Notes: generated by a model not told the origin, from the sequence alone. DNA of 37,504 nt from Actinomycetes bacterium (GCA_021827225.1 JAKAXG010000002.1:1-37504); one strand, 5' to 3'; positions 1 to 8,937 are shown, numbered from the stretch's first letter. Translations and numbers: made by a program.

Positions 1-762
1 GGTGTCCAGCCGCTCCTGGATCAGCTCGCCCAGGCGGGGCCCGACGGTCAGCTCGCCGTCCAGCCGCCAGACGCCGTCGCGGGCCACGACCCGCCCGGAC
101 CGCCGGCCGGCGAACACCAGCTCCCGGAGGTACATGGGGTTGCCCTGGCTGGTCCGCCACAGGGCCTCGGCCAGCTCGCCGGCGATGTGGCCCTCCTCGA
201 GCAGGGAGCGGGCGTAGGCGAGCGTGGCCTCCCGGCCGAGCGGGTCCAGGTCGATCCGCTCGACCAGCTCCTCCTTCCAGAGGGAGCGCACCGCCGCCGG
301 CGCGCCGAAACCGGCCCGGGTGGCCATCACCACGCGGGCCTCGCCGGCCGCCACCAGCTGGTAGACGAGGGTGGCCGAGTGCCCGTCGAGGCGGTGGGCG
401 TCGTCCACTCCCAGGATCAGCGGCTTGCCGTGCGCCCGCTCCAGCACGGCGCTGCGGAGGGTTTGCAGCAGGAAAAAGGGATCCGGTTGGCGGCCGGGGA
501 TCCCCCCGATCGCCGGGACGAATGGCGCGAAAACGCCGAAGGGTATGGACGGCTCAGAGCCCGAAGCGACCAGCCACAGGATCTCCGGGTCCTCGTGGGC
601 CGTCAGCCCGGCCAGGGTGGCCCGGGCCAGGGTGGTCTTGCCGATTCCGGCTTCTCCCACCAGCAGGATCCCGCCCCCGCCGCCCTCGAGGGCGCGACGG
701 GCGGCGGCCAACTCCCGCTCCCGTCCGATGAGGTCGGCCTCGATACCCGCTTGTGCCCCCAC
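1..762 (-). CDS. LuxR-family / STAND ATPase transcriptional regulator, N-terminal part (runs off left edge)
   Basis: The 254 visible residues are the start of a large AAA/STAND ATPase regulator of the LuxR (MalT-like) kind. After a short leader (VGAQAGIEADLIGREREL), the Walker A loop GEAGIGKTT lies near residue 43, a Walker B segment LILGVDDAHRLD near 115-126, and a sensor-type stretch VVMATRAG follows. A further region, SQGNPMYLRELV, is typical of these ATPase modules. The family usually continues for 600-700 more residues into a TPR-like region and a C-terminal LuxR helix-turn-helix, which would lie outside this window. I therefore cannot confirm the DNA-binding end. The GTG start is chosen because the frame closes shortly upstream, no good ribosome site is present, and a -10-like GATAAT sits 6 bases upstream. 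The gene is divergent from icd. It could instead be a kinase-less STAND protein; the ATPase call itself is firm. Confidence 0.75.
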   Translation of the reverse strand, partial: MGAQAGIEADLIGRERELAAARRALEGGGGGILLVGEAGIGKTTLARATLAGLTAHEDPEILWLVASGSEPSIPFGVFAPFVPAIGGIPGRQPDPFFLLQTLRSAVLERAHGKPLILGVDDAHRLDGHSATLVYQLVAAGEARVVMATRAGFGAPAAVRSLWKEELVERIDLDPLGREATLAYARSLLEEGHIAGELAEALWRTSQGNPMYLRELVFAGRRSGRVVARDGVWRLDGELTVGPRLGELIQERLDT

Positions 763-768
763 ACCGCA

Positions 769-774
769 ATTATC
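769..774 (-). promoter_or_regulatory. Candidate -10 element for the LuxR/STAND gene
   Basis: GATAAT reads on the minus strand exactly 6 bases before the GTG start at 762, with no Shine-Dalgarno sequence between them. This fits a leaderless transcript. The first base departs from TANNNT, but the A at position 2 and T at position 6 are kept. Confidence 0.35.
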
Positions 775-867
775 GTGCCCGGACGGCCACCACGACTAGT
801 GGCAATGGTCACGTTTTTGGTGTCGACCGCGGTGATGACGCTCGGCCGGTCCGGCTCCGGCCGCCAG

Positions 868-873
868 TAGTGT
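868..873 (+). promoter_or_regulatory. Candidate -10 element for icd (leaderless)
   Basis: TAGTGT lies 7 bases before the icd ATG at 881, leaving no room for a ribosome site. No convincing -35 hexamer is visible, which is common for actinobacterial promoters read with RbpA/CarD help. Confidence 0.45.
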
Positions 874-880
874 TTATGGC

Positions 881-2077
881 ATGGCCGAGAAGATCACGAT
901 GCAGTCGGACGGGACCCTTTCCGTATCGGATGAGCCCATCATCCCCTTCATCGAAGGTGACGGAACCGGGGTCGACATCTGGCCGGCCGCCAAGCTCGTG
1001 CTCGACGCCGCCGCCAAGAAGCACGGGAAGAGGATCTCGTGGAGGGAGGTGCTGGCCGGGGAGAAGGCGTTCAACGAGACCGGAGACTGGCTCCCCCAGG
1101 AGACCATCGACGTCTTCCGCGAGTACCTGATCGGCATCAAGGGCCCTCTCACCACCCCGGTGGGCGGCGGCTTCCGCTCGCTCAACGTGGCCCTGCGCCA
1201 GCTTCTCGACCTCTACGTGTGCCTGCGCCCGGTCCGCTGGTTCCAGGGCGTCCCCTCCCCGGTCAAGCGGCCCGACCTGGTGGACATGGTGATCTTCCGG
1301 GAGAACACCGAGGACATCTACGCCGGTCTGGAGGTGCAGGAGGGCACCGCTGAGGCCAAGCGGCTGATCGAGCTGCTCCACGACGAGTTCGGCTGGAACA
1401 TCCGCCCCGACAGCGGCATCGGGATCAAGCCCGTGTCGGTGTCGGGTTCGAAGCGCCTCATCCGGGCCGCCATCAACTACGCGATAGCCCGCAACCGCAA
1501 GTCCGTCACCATGGTGCACAAGGGCAACATCCAGAAGTTCACCGAGGGAGGCTTCCGCACCTGGGGCTACGAGCTGGTGCGCGAGGAGTTCTCCGACGTG
1601 GCCGTGGGCTGGGACGACTGCGGCGGCCAGCCGGGGGACAAGATCCTGGTGAAGGACGCCATCGCGGACATCACCCTGCAGCAGGTGCTGACCCGGCCGA
1701 CCGAGTTCGACGTCATCGCCACGACCAACCTGAACGGCGACTACCTCTCCGACGCCCTGGCCGCCCAGGTCGGCGGTATCGGCATCGCCCCGGGCGCCAA
1801 CATCAACTACGTGACCGGCCACGGCATCTTCGAGGCCACCCACGGCACCGCCCCCAAGTACGCCGGCCTGGACAAGGTGAACCCCGGTTCGGTGCTGCTG
1901 TCCGGGGTGATGATGTTCGAGCACCTGGGCTGGCAGGACGCCGCCGACGACATCGTCCGGGCGATGGAGGCCACCATCGCCGACAAGATCGTCACCTACG
2001 ACTTCGCCCGCCAGATGGAGGGCGCCACCGAGGTCAAGACGTCGGAATTCGCCTCCGCCATCGTCGACCGCCTGTAG
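881..2077 (+). CDS. icd: NADP-dependent isocitrate dehydrogenase (class I, homodimeric type)
   Basis: Oxidative decarboxylation of isocitrate to 2-oxoglutarate in the TCA cycle, in the cytoplasm. The 398-residue protein matches the E. coli Icd type rather than the monomeric or eukaryotic-like types. The substrate-binding segment [13 protein letters not shown] (about residues 96-108) carries the conserved Ser-x-Asn-x3-Arg, including the Ser that is phosphorylated in enterics. The cofactor loop [17 protein letters not shown] has the Lys-Tyr pair, and VTYDFARQ keeps the Tyr and Arg that favour NADP over NAD. Length is close to the usual 415. The gene is alone, divergent from the LuxR-type gene and convergent with mdh, with a strong shared terminator. 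A -10-like TAGTGT 7 bases upstream and the lack of a ribosome site suggest leaderless expression. No aceK-type kinase is in the window, so phosphorylation control is not implied. Confidence 0.95.
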   Translation: MAEKITMQSDGTLSVSDEPIIPFIEGDGTGVDIWPAAKLVLDAAAKKHGKRISWREVLAGEKAFNETGDWLPQETIDVFREYLIGIKGPLTTPVGGGFRSLNVALRQLLDLYVCLRPVRWFQGVPSPVKRPDLVDMVIFRENTEDIYAGLEVQEGTAEAKRLIELLHDEFGWNIRPDSGIGIKPVSVSGSKRLIRAAINYAIARNRKSVTMVHKGNIQKFTEGGFRTWGYELVREEFSDVAVGWDDCGGQPGDKILVKDAIADITLQQVLTRPTEFDVIATTNLNGDYLSDALAAQVGGIGIAPGANINYVTGHGIFEATHGTAPKYAGLDKVNPGSVLLSGVMMFEHLGWQDAADDIVRAMEATIADKIVTYDFARQMEGATEVKTSEFASAIVDRL

Positions 2078-2093
2078 GAGTTCCCGCAACGGG

Positions 2094-2142
2094 GAAGGCC
2101 CCGGGCCCGGCACTGCGAACCAGTACCGGGCCCGGGGCCTTC
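2094..2142. terminator. Bidirectional intrinsic terminator between icd and mdh
   Basis: A perfect inverted repeat with 17-base arms: GAAGGCCCCGGGCCCGG at 2094-2110 and its complement at 2126-2142, with a 15-base loop. It sits in the 85-base gap between two converging genes. There is no long U-run on either side, as is common in high-GC actinobacteria. Confidence 0.85.
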
Positions 2143-2162
2143 GTCGATTACGTCGGCGGGGC

Positions 2163-3155
2163 TCAGCCGATCAGGCCCAGCTCCTTCACCGCGTCGCGCT
2201 CCTCGCCGAGCTCGGCGACGGACTTGTCGATCCGGGTGCGGGAGAACTCGTCCAGGTCCAGGCCCTGCACGATGCGGTACTCGCCGCCGGAGGTCGTGAC
2301 CGGGAACGAGGAGATCAGCCCCTCGGGGACGCCGTAGGAGCCGTCGGAGGGGATGGCCATCGACACCCAGTCGCCCTCGGCGGTGCCGTGCACCCAGTCG
2401 TGGACGTGGTCGATGGCGGCGCTGGCCGCCGACGCCGCGCTGGACGCGCCGCGGGCTTCGATGATGGCCGCGCCCCGCTGCTGGACCGCGGGGATGAACT
2501 CCTTCTCCACCCATTCGTCGTCGCCGATCACCTCGGCGGCCGAGCGGCCCCCGATCTTCGCCCGGTAGATGTCGGGGTACTGGGTGGCCGAGTGGTTGCC
2601 CCAGATGGTCATGTTGGTCACGTCGCTCACCGGGGTGCCGGACTTGGCGGCCAGCTGGGCCTTGGCCCGGTTCTGGTCGAGCCGGGTCATGGCGGTGAAG
2701 CGCTCCCGGGGGATCTTGGGGGCGTTGTGCATGGCGATCAGGGCGTTGGTGTTGGCCGGGTTGCCGACCACCAGGACCTTGATGTCGGGCGCCGCGTTGT
2801 CCGACAGGGCCTTGCCCTGGACGGTGAAGATGGCCCCGTTGGCCTCCAGCAGGTCCTTGCGCTCCATGCCCTTGCTCCGGGGCCGGGCCCCGACGAGGAG
2901 GGCGATGTTGGCGTCACCGAAGGCCACGTTGGCGTCGTCGGAGCTGGTGATGTCCCGCACCAGCGGGAAGGCGCAGTCCTCCAGCTCCATCACCACGCCC
3001 TTGAGGGCGCCCAGAGCCGGGGTGATCTCCAGCAGTTGCAGGATCACCGGCTGGTCGGGCCCGAGTAGGGCGCCGCTGGCGATGCGGAAGAGCAGGCTGT
3101 AGCCGATCTGGCCGGCCGCGCCGGTTACAGCGACTCTTACTGGTGAAGCAGACAT
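2163..3155 (-). CDS. mdh: Malate dehydrogenase (NAD-dependent, cytosolic-type)
   Basis: Interconverts malate and oxaloacetate with NAD in the TCA cycle. The 330-residue protein starts with [17 protein letters not shown], the Rossmann GxxGxxG loop of the cytosolic-type (MalateDH type 2) family used by actinobacteria. The acidic residue after beta-2 (LLEI) fits NAD use. [14 protein letters not shown] is the mobile active-site loop with two substrate-binding Arg, [12 protein letters not shown] and MTRLDQNRA are family hallmarks, and [11 protein letters not shown] holds the catalytic His. Length is normal (about 329). It is convergent with icd, so two TCA-cycle enzymes lie back to back. A GGAGG lies 12 bases before the ATG, rather far for an ideal ribosome site; a possible -10 TATCGT lies further up at 3211-3216 (minus). 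Confidence 0.95.
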   Translation of the reverse strand: MSASPVRVAVTGAAGQIGYSLLFRIASGALLGPDQPVILQLLEITPALGALKGVVMELEDCAFPLVRDITSSDDANVAFGDANIALLVGARPRSKGMERKDLLEANGAIFTVQGKALSDNAAPDIKVLVVGNPANTNALIAMHNAPKIPRERFTAMTRLDQNRAKAQLAAKSGTPVSDVTNMTIWGNHSATQYPDIYRAKIGGRSAAEVIGDDEWVEKEFIPAVQQRGAAIIEARGASSAASAASAAIDHVHDWVHGTAEGDWVSMAIPSDGSYGVPEGLISSFPVTTSGGEYRIVQGLDLDEFSRTRIDKSVAELGEERDAVKELGLIG

Positions 3156-3269
3156 TGCGATCTCAGCCTCCGTCGAGATGTGCCGTCCTGCGGCGGGGAA
3201 ACGGGTTCCGACGATAGGTCCGGTTCCGTTCGCCCGGCCAACCGGGGCGGCCGGTCGGAGGCCGGCTCG

Positions 3270-3488
3270 CTACGCGCTGATGGTCGGCGGGGAGACGACT
3301 CCCAGCCGGTGGAGGTAGCCGAGCTTCTTTTCCACGGCCTGACGCCAGGCCCGCAGGTCCTTGTCGAAATGTGCCCGGTCGCCGTCCTCGAACGCGTGCT
3401 CGAGCTCGTCGAACGCCGCGTCCTCGGCGTCGAGAAGAGCCCGGTACCGGGCGAGGAACTGGTCGTCGATGACTTCCGACAGCGTCAC
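3270..3488 (-). CDS. Small acidic conserved-looking protein, function unknown
   Basis: I do not recognise this 72-residue protein. It begins VTLSEVIDDQF and is rich in Asp, Glu, Leu and Arg. It should form long amphipathic helices (ALLDAEDAAFDELEHAFE and DLRAWRQAVEKKLGYLHRLG) and ends in a short loop. The pattern looks like a two-helix bundle or a small partner protein. No cysteine, signal peptide or membrane segment is present. The GTG at 3488 is chosen because GGAGGT lies 7 bases before it; a longer form from GTG 3518 is possible but lacks a ribosome site. It is the last gene of a minus-strand run with the SCP2-domain gene (84 bases upstream) and ends 114 bases before mdh begins. Codon use is typical, so it is probably a real gene. 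Confidence 0.65.
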   Translation of the reverse strand: MTLSEVIDDQFLARYRALLDAEDAAFDELEHAFEDGDRAHFDKDLRAWRQAVEKKLGYLHRLGVVSPPTISA

Positions 3489-3572
3489 GTGCCCTACCTC
3501 CCAGGTTGGCCTGTTCACGCCAAGTTAGCTTGCCCGGGCCGGGCCGGGTAGGGGACAGACGGCTCTTTGCGA

Positions 3573-3968
3573 TCAGGACGCGGCCGCGTAGGTGGTGGCC
3601 TCCCGGACCGCAGCCGGCACCGGGTCGACGCCCTGCAGCGCGGCGGCCAGCTCCGACAGGCGCCCGGGGTTGCCCTTCACCCGCAGCCCGCCCTGCATGA
3701 GGGCCCGCTGGGTGGACAGCTCGCCCTTGGCTATCGCCACCGCCACGGGCCAGTCGCAGGTGACCCGCAGGTCGGGGTCGGCGGCGCCGTCGGGCACGGG
3801 CCACACGATGCGGGCGGTGGACTCGCCGATCTCCACCCGGTACGTCACCCGCCCGTCGGGGGCACCGTCCACGACCTGCTCGAGGACGGCCGCCGGTGGC
3901 TGCTGTCCGGGCGGGGTCTCGGCCGAGACCCTCGCGAACCACTCAGGGGAGAGAAACCGGGGCATCAT
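3573..3968 (-). CDS. SCP2 sterol-binding-fold domain protein
   Basis: 131 residues that fit a stand-alone SCP2-like lipid-binding fold. These are small alpha/beta proteins with a hydrophobic tunnel, often found in actinobacteria with unknown ligands. The diagnostic part is the C-terminal half: CDWPVAVAIAKGELSTQRALMQGGLRVKGNPGRL, covering about residues 71-105, which matches the family pattern of a beta strand followed by GExSxxxAL and a G-x-LRVxGN turn. The N-terminus (PRFLSPEWFARV) resembles those of actinobacterial SCP2 proteins. No signal peptide is seen, so it should be cytoplasmic. Its start overlaps the end of the upstream gene by 26 bases in another frame, which suggests translational coupling. 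An ATG 3 bases downstream (3965) is an equally possible start. The ligand cannot be inferred. Confidence 0.75.
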   Translation of the reverse strand: MMPRFLSPEWFARVSAETPPGQQPPAAVLEQVVDGAPDGRVTYRVEIGESTARIVWPVPDGAADPDLRVTCDWPVAVAIAKGELSTQRALMQGGLRVKGNPGRLSELAAALQGVDPVPAAVREATTYAAAS

Positions 3969-4884
3969 GACTCTGCCATCTCTTCGGCAGCATAAGCCGT
4001 TCGAGCCGGAACTGGGTCTGGGCCTCCATCTCCGCCCAGCGGTCCAGAGCGGAGCTGACCCGGCCGCGCAGGCCTCGCCGGGCCCCGGCGGCTACCGCCG
4101 GCGCCTCGCCGGCCGTCACCGCCGGCAGCTCGACGAAGGCCGTGTCGTCGGCCGGCGGGGTCGGGGCCAGTTGCGCCTCGTCGGCGGCCGGGGCCGTCTC
4201 GGTCGGGGCGGCGCTCCCGGCGCTCTTCGCCACCGGCGGCTTCTTCTTCGTGGCCGGCGCCTTCTTGGCGGCCTTCGCGCCCGCGGGTCGGGTGGCCGCC
4301 GGCGCGGACCTGCGGGCCCGGGAGGAGGCCGTGGCCGCCCCCGCCGGGCGGGCCTTGGTGCCGGCGGCGGGACGGCGCGCAGCCCTCGCCGGCGCCGCCG
4401 GGGCGACCTGAGCGGCGGCGTCGCCGTCCCAGGCGTCGTCCTCGGCCCGAATCACCTCGCCGTCGGAGAAGTCGTCGGTCTGGGTGCCCTCGGCGACCGC
4501 CGGGTCCTCCGCCGGCCACCACGGCCCGTCGCCGTCGTCAGCCCACAGCTCGGAGTCGTAGAAGTCCGCCGCCGGCTCCGGCCGCCGGCCCGACCGCCGG
4601 CCGGACCGGTCCGACCGGGCGTTCACCCGCAGCAGGGCGCTGGCCGCCAGCCGCAGCGGACCCCGCCGTGACATCACCAGCTCCTCCAGGCGCTCGTCGG
4701 CATCCGACTCGAACACCGGCGTCTCGAACCACTCGTCGAAGCGGACGTCGCCCAGCGAGGGCTCCGGCTCCTCCGGTGCGGGGGCCGGCAGCTTGGCCAC
4801 CTTGGCGGGACTGATCTGCATCGGGCTGGCCTGCCTCGATGATGATCGCCGGGTGCGGTTCTGGTCGGTCATTGGCGTCACCAT
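3943..4884 (-). CDS. Disordered Ala/Pro/Lys-rich protein with a histone H1-like stretch, function unknown
   Basis: A 313-residue protein with no recognisable fold over most of its length. A conserved-looking block lies at about residues 44-90 (GDVRFDEWFETPVFESDADERLEELVMS, given here as a region, followed by a basic helix). An acidic Asp/Trp-rich part follows at 106-155. Then comes an Ala/Pro/Arg/Lys stretch at 160-225 with AKAAKKAPATKKKPPVAK, which resembles the tails of bacterial histone H1-like proteins. The C-terminal 45 residues (RGLRGRVSSALDRWAEMEAQ and onward) look like an ordered helix. Its last 26 bases overlap the SCP2 gene. No ribosome site is obvious; the ATG at 4884 or the one at 4869 could be used. 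DNA or polyphosphate binding by the basic stretch is possible but unproven. Confidence 0.6.
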   Translation of the reverse strand: MVTPMTDQNRTRRSSSRQASPMQISPAKVAKLPAPAPEEPEPSLGDVRFDEWFETPVFESDADERLEELVMSRRGPLRLAASALLRVNARSDRSGRRSGRRPEPAADFYDSELWADDGDGPWWPAEDPAVAEGTQTDDFSDGEVIRAEDDAWDGDAAAQVAPAAPARAARRPAAGTKARPAGAATASSRARRSAPAATRPAGAKAAKKAPATKKKPPVAKSAGSAAPTETAPAADEAQLAPTPPADDTAFVELPAVTAGEAPAVAAGARRGLRGRVSSALDRWAEMEAQTQFRLERLMLPKRWQSHDAPVSLP

Positions 4885-5003
4885 TCTGCTCTCGAGCGTC
4901 GTTCCCGGTGGTGCCGGGCGTCACTGTCATGGAGGATTCGGAGACGGAGCGGCCATCCCCTTTTTCCTGAGTCGGATTCTTCCCAGGAGACGCCGCAGGA
5001 TCG

Positions 5004-7145
5004 TCAGGCCGTCACCACGCTCTCGTAGCGGTTGCTCCGGCTCCCGCCGGGCCAGCTCAGCTGCAGATCGACCGACAGGTCCCCGGCGGGCGAGTCCTTC
5101 GGGATGGTCAGCGCCAGCCGGCCGATGCGGGCGCAGACGTCGGCGTCGACGCTGCCGGCGAACCGCCACGACCGCTCCCCCGAGGGCCAGCGCACGGTCG
5201 CCCGCACCACGCAGTCGTGCAGGGGGACCCGCAGATCGCTGACGACGTGCACGTCCAGCCCCAGCCGCTCGCCGGGCCGGTACGCCGCCGGGGGCCGGTC
5301 GGCGGTCACGATCACCGGCGCGCACGCCTCGGCGATCGTCCGGTAGGCGGCCTTCGGCCGGCGGTGGTGGTCGAGCACCGCCCAGCTCACCGCCGGCTGG
5401 GCGTCGGTCAGCATGAAGAAGCAGAAGCCCCCGGTGGGGCGGTACTTGAGCCGGCGCAGGGTCTCGATGTGATGGCGGACGACGGTGGCCTGGTAGCGCT
5501 GGGTGGCCTCCCTCCACGACTCGAACGTGAGGTGGTCCTCGGGTGGCACCCGGGCCCGGAAGATCTCCAGTTGCAGGCCGTGATGGGCCACCAGCCGGTC
5601 CCAGTCCAGATCGGGCCACGCCTCCGGCCCCATGAACTCCGCCGAGTCGGGCACCGCCTGGGCCCCGAACTCGCCGACGAAGCGGGCCAGGACCGGAAAA
5701 CGGGCGAGCATCCGGGGGAAGTCCCGCTCGTCGCCGTGGTACCAGCCGTAATAGAAGTGGCTGTCGGTCCCCCAGGCGGGGTGGGGCACCACGCCGGAGT
5801 GGGCGATGACCGCCCGGGATCCGTCGGCCCGTTCCAGGGCCCGGCGCAGCGACCGGTCCAGCACCGTCTTGTTCCAGGTGGGCAGGACCTGCCCGGCGGC
5901 GAAGCGGGCGACGGTGCGGGGGGCCAGCGCCCGGCCCGGGGCCATGTCCACGGCGATCGGCTCGTTGTGGGCGCACCAGACGGCGACCGAGGGGTGGTGG
6001 CCCAGGAGATCGACGGCCTGGCGGGCCTGACGGACAGCCTGGCTCCTGACGTGCCCGTAGCCCCATTGGAGGGGCAGGTCCTGCCACAGCAGCACGCCCA
6101 GGCGGTCGGCCGCCTGGTAGAGCTCGGGCCGACCGACGTGGGCGTGCACGCGCAGCAGGTCGAGACCGGCCTCGGCGGCCAGTTGCACGTCGCGCTCCAC
6201 CTCCTCGCCGGTCGCTTCGCCCAGTGCCCTCCTGGTGGGCCCGTAGTTGGCGCCCTTGAGGAACAGCCGCTCCCCGTTGACGGTGGCGGTGAAGTTGCGG
6301 AGCTTCACCTGGCGCAGGCCCGTCACCAGCACCCGGCGGTCGCTGGGACCGGACCCGTCCCGGTCGTCCAGGTCGACGGCCACCGCCACCTGGTACAGGG
6401 GCTGCGGGCCGAGCGCCCGCGGCCACCACAGCTCCGGTCGCTCCACCACCACCCGCCAGCGGACCACGTTGGCGCCGGCGGAGAGAGCCTGCTCCTGGCG
6501 GTGCTCGGCGGCCGGCGGCCCCTCCGGGTCGGCGCCCGGCGTGATCACCGTGCGCAACCGGGCGGGGGCCGGGTCCGGGCTGTCGAGGGTGGCCTCCAGG
6601 TCGAGGACGGCCCGCTCCGGGCTGGCCTCCCGGCAGAGGACCTTCAGCGCGGTGATCCGCACCGGTCCGGTCCGCTCGATCCGTACGCCCGCCCACATCC
6701 CGCCGGGGTTCCAGTCGGGGTCGATGCAGTCCCAGTGCTGGAACACCCCGGTCAGGTTCCGCTTGGCGGTCAGATCGCCCGGCCGGGAGCAGCTGACCTC
6801 CACGGCGATCAGGTGGTCGCGGCGGCGGCGCAGGGCATCGGTGATCTCGAAGTGGTGCGGGAAGAAGTACCCCTCGGTGTCCCCCAGGTACTCGCCGTCC
6901 AACCAGACGTCACCCTGGTAGAACAAGCCGTCGAAGACCAGGAAGGCCCGCCCCGGCTGGCTGCCGGTGCTGAACCACCGGCGGTAGATGAGCGGTCCGT
7001 CGCTGTGGGCGAACGCCGGCGAGGACCTCCAGTGACCGGGGACGTCGAGCGTCTCCCAGCCAGCGTCGTCGAAGTCGGGGTCGGCCATCGAGCGGCGCAA
7101 CTCCTCCGTCGATTCGGCCGCCCGCCACTGGCCACCCAGATCCAT
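5004..7145 (-). CDS. Glycoside hydrolase family 2 protein (beta-mannosidase / exo-glucosaminidase-like)
   Basis: Retaining exo-glycosidase of family GH2, 713 residues. An N-terminal jelly-roll sugar-binding domain (about 1-155; YRRWFSTG, VFDGLFYQGDVWLDGEYLG) is followed by an immunoglobulin-like domain (about 160-285) and a TIM-barrel (about 286-600). The barrel carries the acid/base in WCAHNEP (Glu395, after the conserved Asn) and the likely nucleophile in VGEFGAQ (Glu492). A C-terminal beta domain finishes the protein. The FLKGANYGPTRR loop and the RVHAHVGRPELYQAADRLGVLLWQDLP region are more like beta-mannosidases than LacZ or GusA, so the substrate is probably a mannoside or amino-sugar glycoside; this cannot be fixed from sequence. 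No signal peptide is present, implying intracellular substrates. TACCCT lies 10 bases before the ATG. It is followed at 119 bases by the disordered-protein gene, and no sugar transporter is nearby. Confidence 0.88.
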   Translation of the reverse strand: MDLGGQWRAAESTEELRRSMADPDFDDAGWETLDVPGHWRSSPAFAHSDGPLIYRRWFSTGSQPGRAFLVFDGLFYQGDVWLDGEYLGDTEGYFFPHHFEITDALRRRRDHLIAVEVSCSRPGDLTAKRNLTGVFQHWDCIDPDWNPGGMWAGVRIERTGPVRITALKVLCREASPERAVLDLEATLDSPDPAPARLRTVITPGADPEGPPAAEHRQEQALSAGANVVRWRVVVERPELWWPRALGPQPLYQVAVAVDLDDRDGSGPSDRRVLVTGLRQVKLRNFTATVNGERLFLKGANYGPTRRALGEATGEEVERDVQLAAEAGLDLLRVHAHVGRPELYQAADRLGVLLWQDLPLQWGYGHVRSQAVRQARQAVDLLGHHPSVAVWCAHNEPIAVDMAPGRALAPRTVARFAAGQVLPTWNKTVLDRSLRRALERADGSRAVIAHSGVVPHPAWGTDSHFYYGWYHGDERDFPRMLARFPVLARFVGEFGAQAVPDSAEFMGPEAWPDLDWDRLVAHHGLQLEIFRARVPPEDHLTFESWREATQRYQATVVRHHIETLRRLKYRPTGGFCFFMLTDAQPAVSWAVLDHHRRPKAAYRTIAEACAPVIVTADRPPAAYRPGERLGLDVHVVSDLRVPLHDCVVRATVRWPSGERSWRFAGSVDADVCARIGRLALTIPKDSPAGDLSVDLQLSWPGGSRSNRYESVVTA

Positions 7146-7224
7146 CCGGGCCAGAAGGGTAGTCGGCCCGTCCGACCCGACGCGCCGGGACGGGACGGGC
7201 GCCGGCGCCGGTGCCGAGCCCCGC

Positions 7225-8706
7225 CTACAGCCCGGGCAGCAGGGTGGTGGCGGTGCTGGTGACGGTGTTGGTGACGCCCTGGAGCGTGCCGCCGACCGTG
7301 TTGGTGACCCCTGACAGCGGCGTCGTGGTCGTCGTGGTCGACGGGGCCGCCGTCGTGGTGGTGGTCGAGGGGGTGAGCGAGGTCGGGACCGTCACGGTGG
7401 TGCTCGCCGGGCTGCTGGGCAGCAGCGTCACGTTGAGCGACGACCCGGTGTTGCTCACCGTCGCCACCGGGGCCAGGTTCACGGTGGGAGGCAGCGTGGT
7501 GGTGGGGGAGGGGAGGGGTGAGGTGCCGCCGCCGCCACCACCGCCGCCGGTGCCCCCGCTACCGGTGCTGGTGCCCCCGCTACCGGTGCTGGTGCCACCC
7601 CCGGTGCTGCCGCCGCCGGTGGTCCCGCCGCCGCTGGTGCCGCCGGTCGAACCGGACGCCGGAACGGCGGACCCCGATGGGCCGAAACCGGTCGGGCCGG
7701 CCGTGCCGCCCGCCCCGGAGCCGGCCGGCGCCGACGCGCCGGGCCCGGCGGTGCCGGCCGTCGAGGAGGTGAGGGTGGCGGTGCCGAACGGGTTGCCGGC
7801 TCCGAGCGCCGTCAGCACGGTGCCGTTGCCTCCCGTCGCCTGCCCTCCGGTGCCCGAGCACGGCAGACCCAGGCAGGTCTGCACCGGGACCGCTCCGCCC
7901 AGGCTGCCGGCGCCGCTGGCCCCCAGCTGGGATCGGACGGGCGAACCCTGCGGGACGACCCCCAGACCGATCAGGCCCAATCCCACGAGGGCCCCCACCG
8001 CCACCGAGATGGGCCGGGCGGCGTGGTCCTCCATCCACGCGCTCAACGGGGCGAAGATCGGAGCCCGCTCGTTCCCGGCCGCCGCCCAGCGGGCGCGCGT
8101 CGCCTCGGCCAGGTTGGCGGGCATGGTCATGGCCGCGGCGCGAAGCACCTCGCCGAGGTGCTCGGGCGCTTCGTGGCGGGCCTGGGCGAACCGGCCGGCC
8201 AGGCCCCGCCGGCTCCTGGTGATCAGCTGCCCGGCGACGGCGCTGGAGACCCCCAGGATCGGGGCCATCCGGTTGGCGTCCATGCCCTCGACCTCACTCA
8301 GCCACAGGGCGGCCCGCCACCGCTCCGGCAGGCTCCTGAACGCGGCGTCGGCCAGCGCCGAGTCGTGGTCGGGGGCCCGGCGCGTGACGGAGGGGGTGGT
8401 GCTCCGGTCCAGGGCCTGCTCCACCGCGGTCTTGTACACGGCGGCCAGGACCTCCGGGCGCATCGCCGCGCCGGTCCCGGCGGCCCGGCGGGAGCGCACG
8501 GCCCGGGTGAAACCGTCCCGGAAGGCGGTTGCCGCCCCGTTCCGGTCGGCCGCCACCGCCTGGGCCAGGCGCCAGGCCGGCTGGGCGTGGCGGCGGAACA
8601 GCTCGGCGAACGCCTCGGCGTCGCCCCGCGCTGCCGCACGGGCCAGGTCCCCTTCGGAGTTGAGGGCTTGGGAGGGCGAGGAGGCCGGGATGGCGACCGA
8701 GTTCAT
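7225..8706 (-). CDS. ECF sigma factor-like protein fused to a transmembrane anchor and a Gly/Ser/Thr-rich tail
   Basis: A 493-residue fusion. Residues about 22-72 (ARGDAEAFAELFRRHAQPAWRLAQ) resemble sigma-70 region 2. Residues about 117-172 (ADAAFRSLPERWRAALWLSEVEGMD, then NRMAPILGVSSAVAGQLITRSR) match ECF region 4 with its helix-turn-helix. A helical linker (183-226) leads to one transmembrane helix at about 232-251 (PISVAVGALVGLGLIGLGVV). Beyond it is a roughly 240-residue tail rich in Gly, Ser and Thr with runs such as TSTGSGGTSTGSGG and several poly-Thr stretches, and one Cys pair (TCLGLPC). By the positive-inside rule the sigma part is cytoplasmic and the tail outside. ECF groups with membrane-anchored C-terminal extensions are known in actinobacteria, so this may be a self-contained sensor and regulator with no separate anti-sigma factor. 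AGAGG lies 7 bases before the ATG. Region 2 is degenerate, so promoter melting ability is uncertain. Confidence 0.75.
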   Translation of the reverse strand: MNSVAIPASSPSQALNSEGDLARAAARGDAEAFAELFRRHAQPAWRLAQAVAADRNGAATAFRDGFTRAVRSRRAAGTGAAMRPEVLAAVYKTAVEQALDRSTTPSVTRRAPDHDSALADAAFRSLPERWRAALWLSEVEGMDANRMAPILGVSSAVAGQLITRSRRGLAGRFAQARHEAPEHLGEVLRAAAMTMPANLAEATRARWAAAGNERAPIFAPLSAWMEDHAARPISVAVGALVGLGLIGLGVVPQGSPVRSQLGASGAGSLGGAVPVQTCLGLPCSGTGGQATGGNGTVLTALGAGNPFGTATLTSSTAGTAGPGASAPAGSGAGGTAGPTGFGPSGSAVPASGSTGGTSGGGTTGGGSTGGGTSTGSGGTSTGSGGTGGGGGGGGTSPLPSPTTTLPPTVNLAPVATVSNTGSSLNVTLLPSSPASTTVTVPTSLTPSTTTTTAAPSTTTTTTPLSGVTNTVGGTLQGVTNTVTSTATTLLPGL

Positions 8707-8937
8707 GTCAACCTCTGGATCGGCGCGGGGACTTCAGGAATCGGGGGCCGCTTAAGGGTCAGACCCCCCAAAGAGACTTCTACCGGAAAGGCCCGGAGTC
8801 CTTCTAGCCCGTGAGCGGTTTTTCGCGTCTCCGATGCGGACATTTTTCTTTTTTCCCCCATGAACCGGCCGGATGGACCTGCGCTCCCGCGTCTCTACAT
8901 ACCCGTTCGACCCGCAGAAGTTGCTTCCTGCGAGGGG

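Noticed and set aside
809..2113. Long open frame on the minus strand opposite icd
   Set aside because: It is a high-GC shadow of the strongly supported icd gene; its sequence is repetitive His/Gly/Asp/Val-rich with no known domain.
5217..7262. Long plus-strand frame opposite the glycoside hydrolase
   Set aside because: Composition is typical of antisense shadow frames, and the minus-strand protein has full GH2 motifs and both catalytic Glu.
7556..7600. Two copies of a 21-bp repeat as a non-coding element
   Set aside because: They lie inside the Gly/Ser/Thr-rich tail of the sigma-like protein and encode the GGTSTGS unit; coding repetition explains them.
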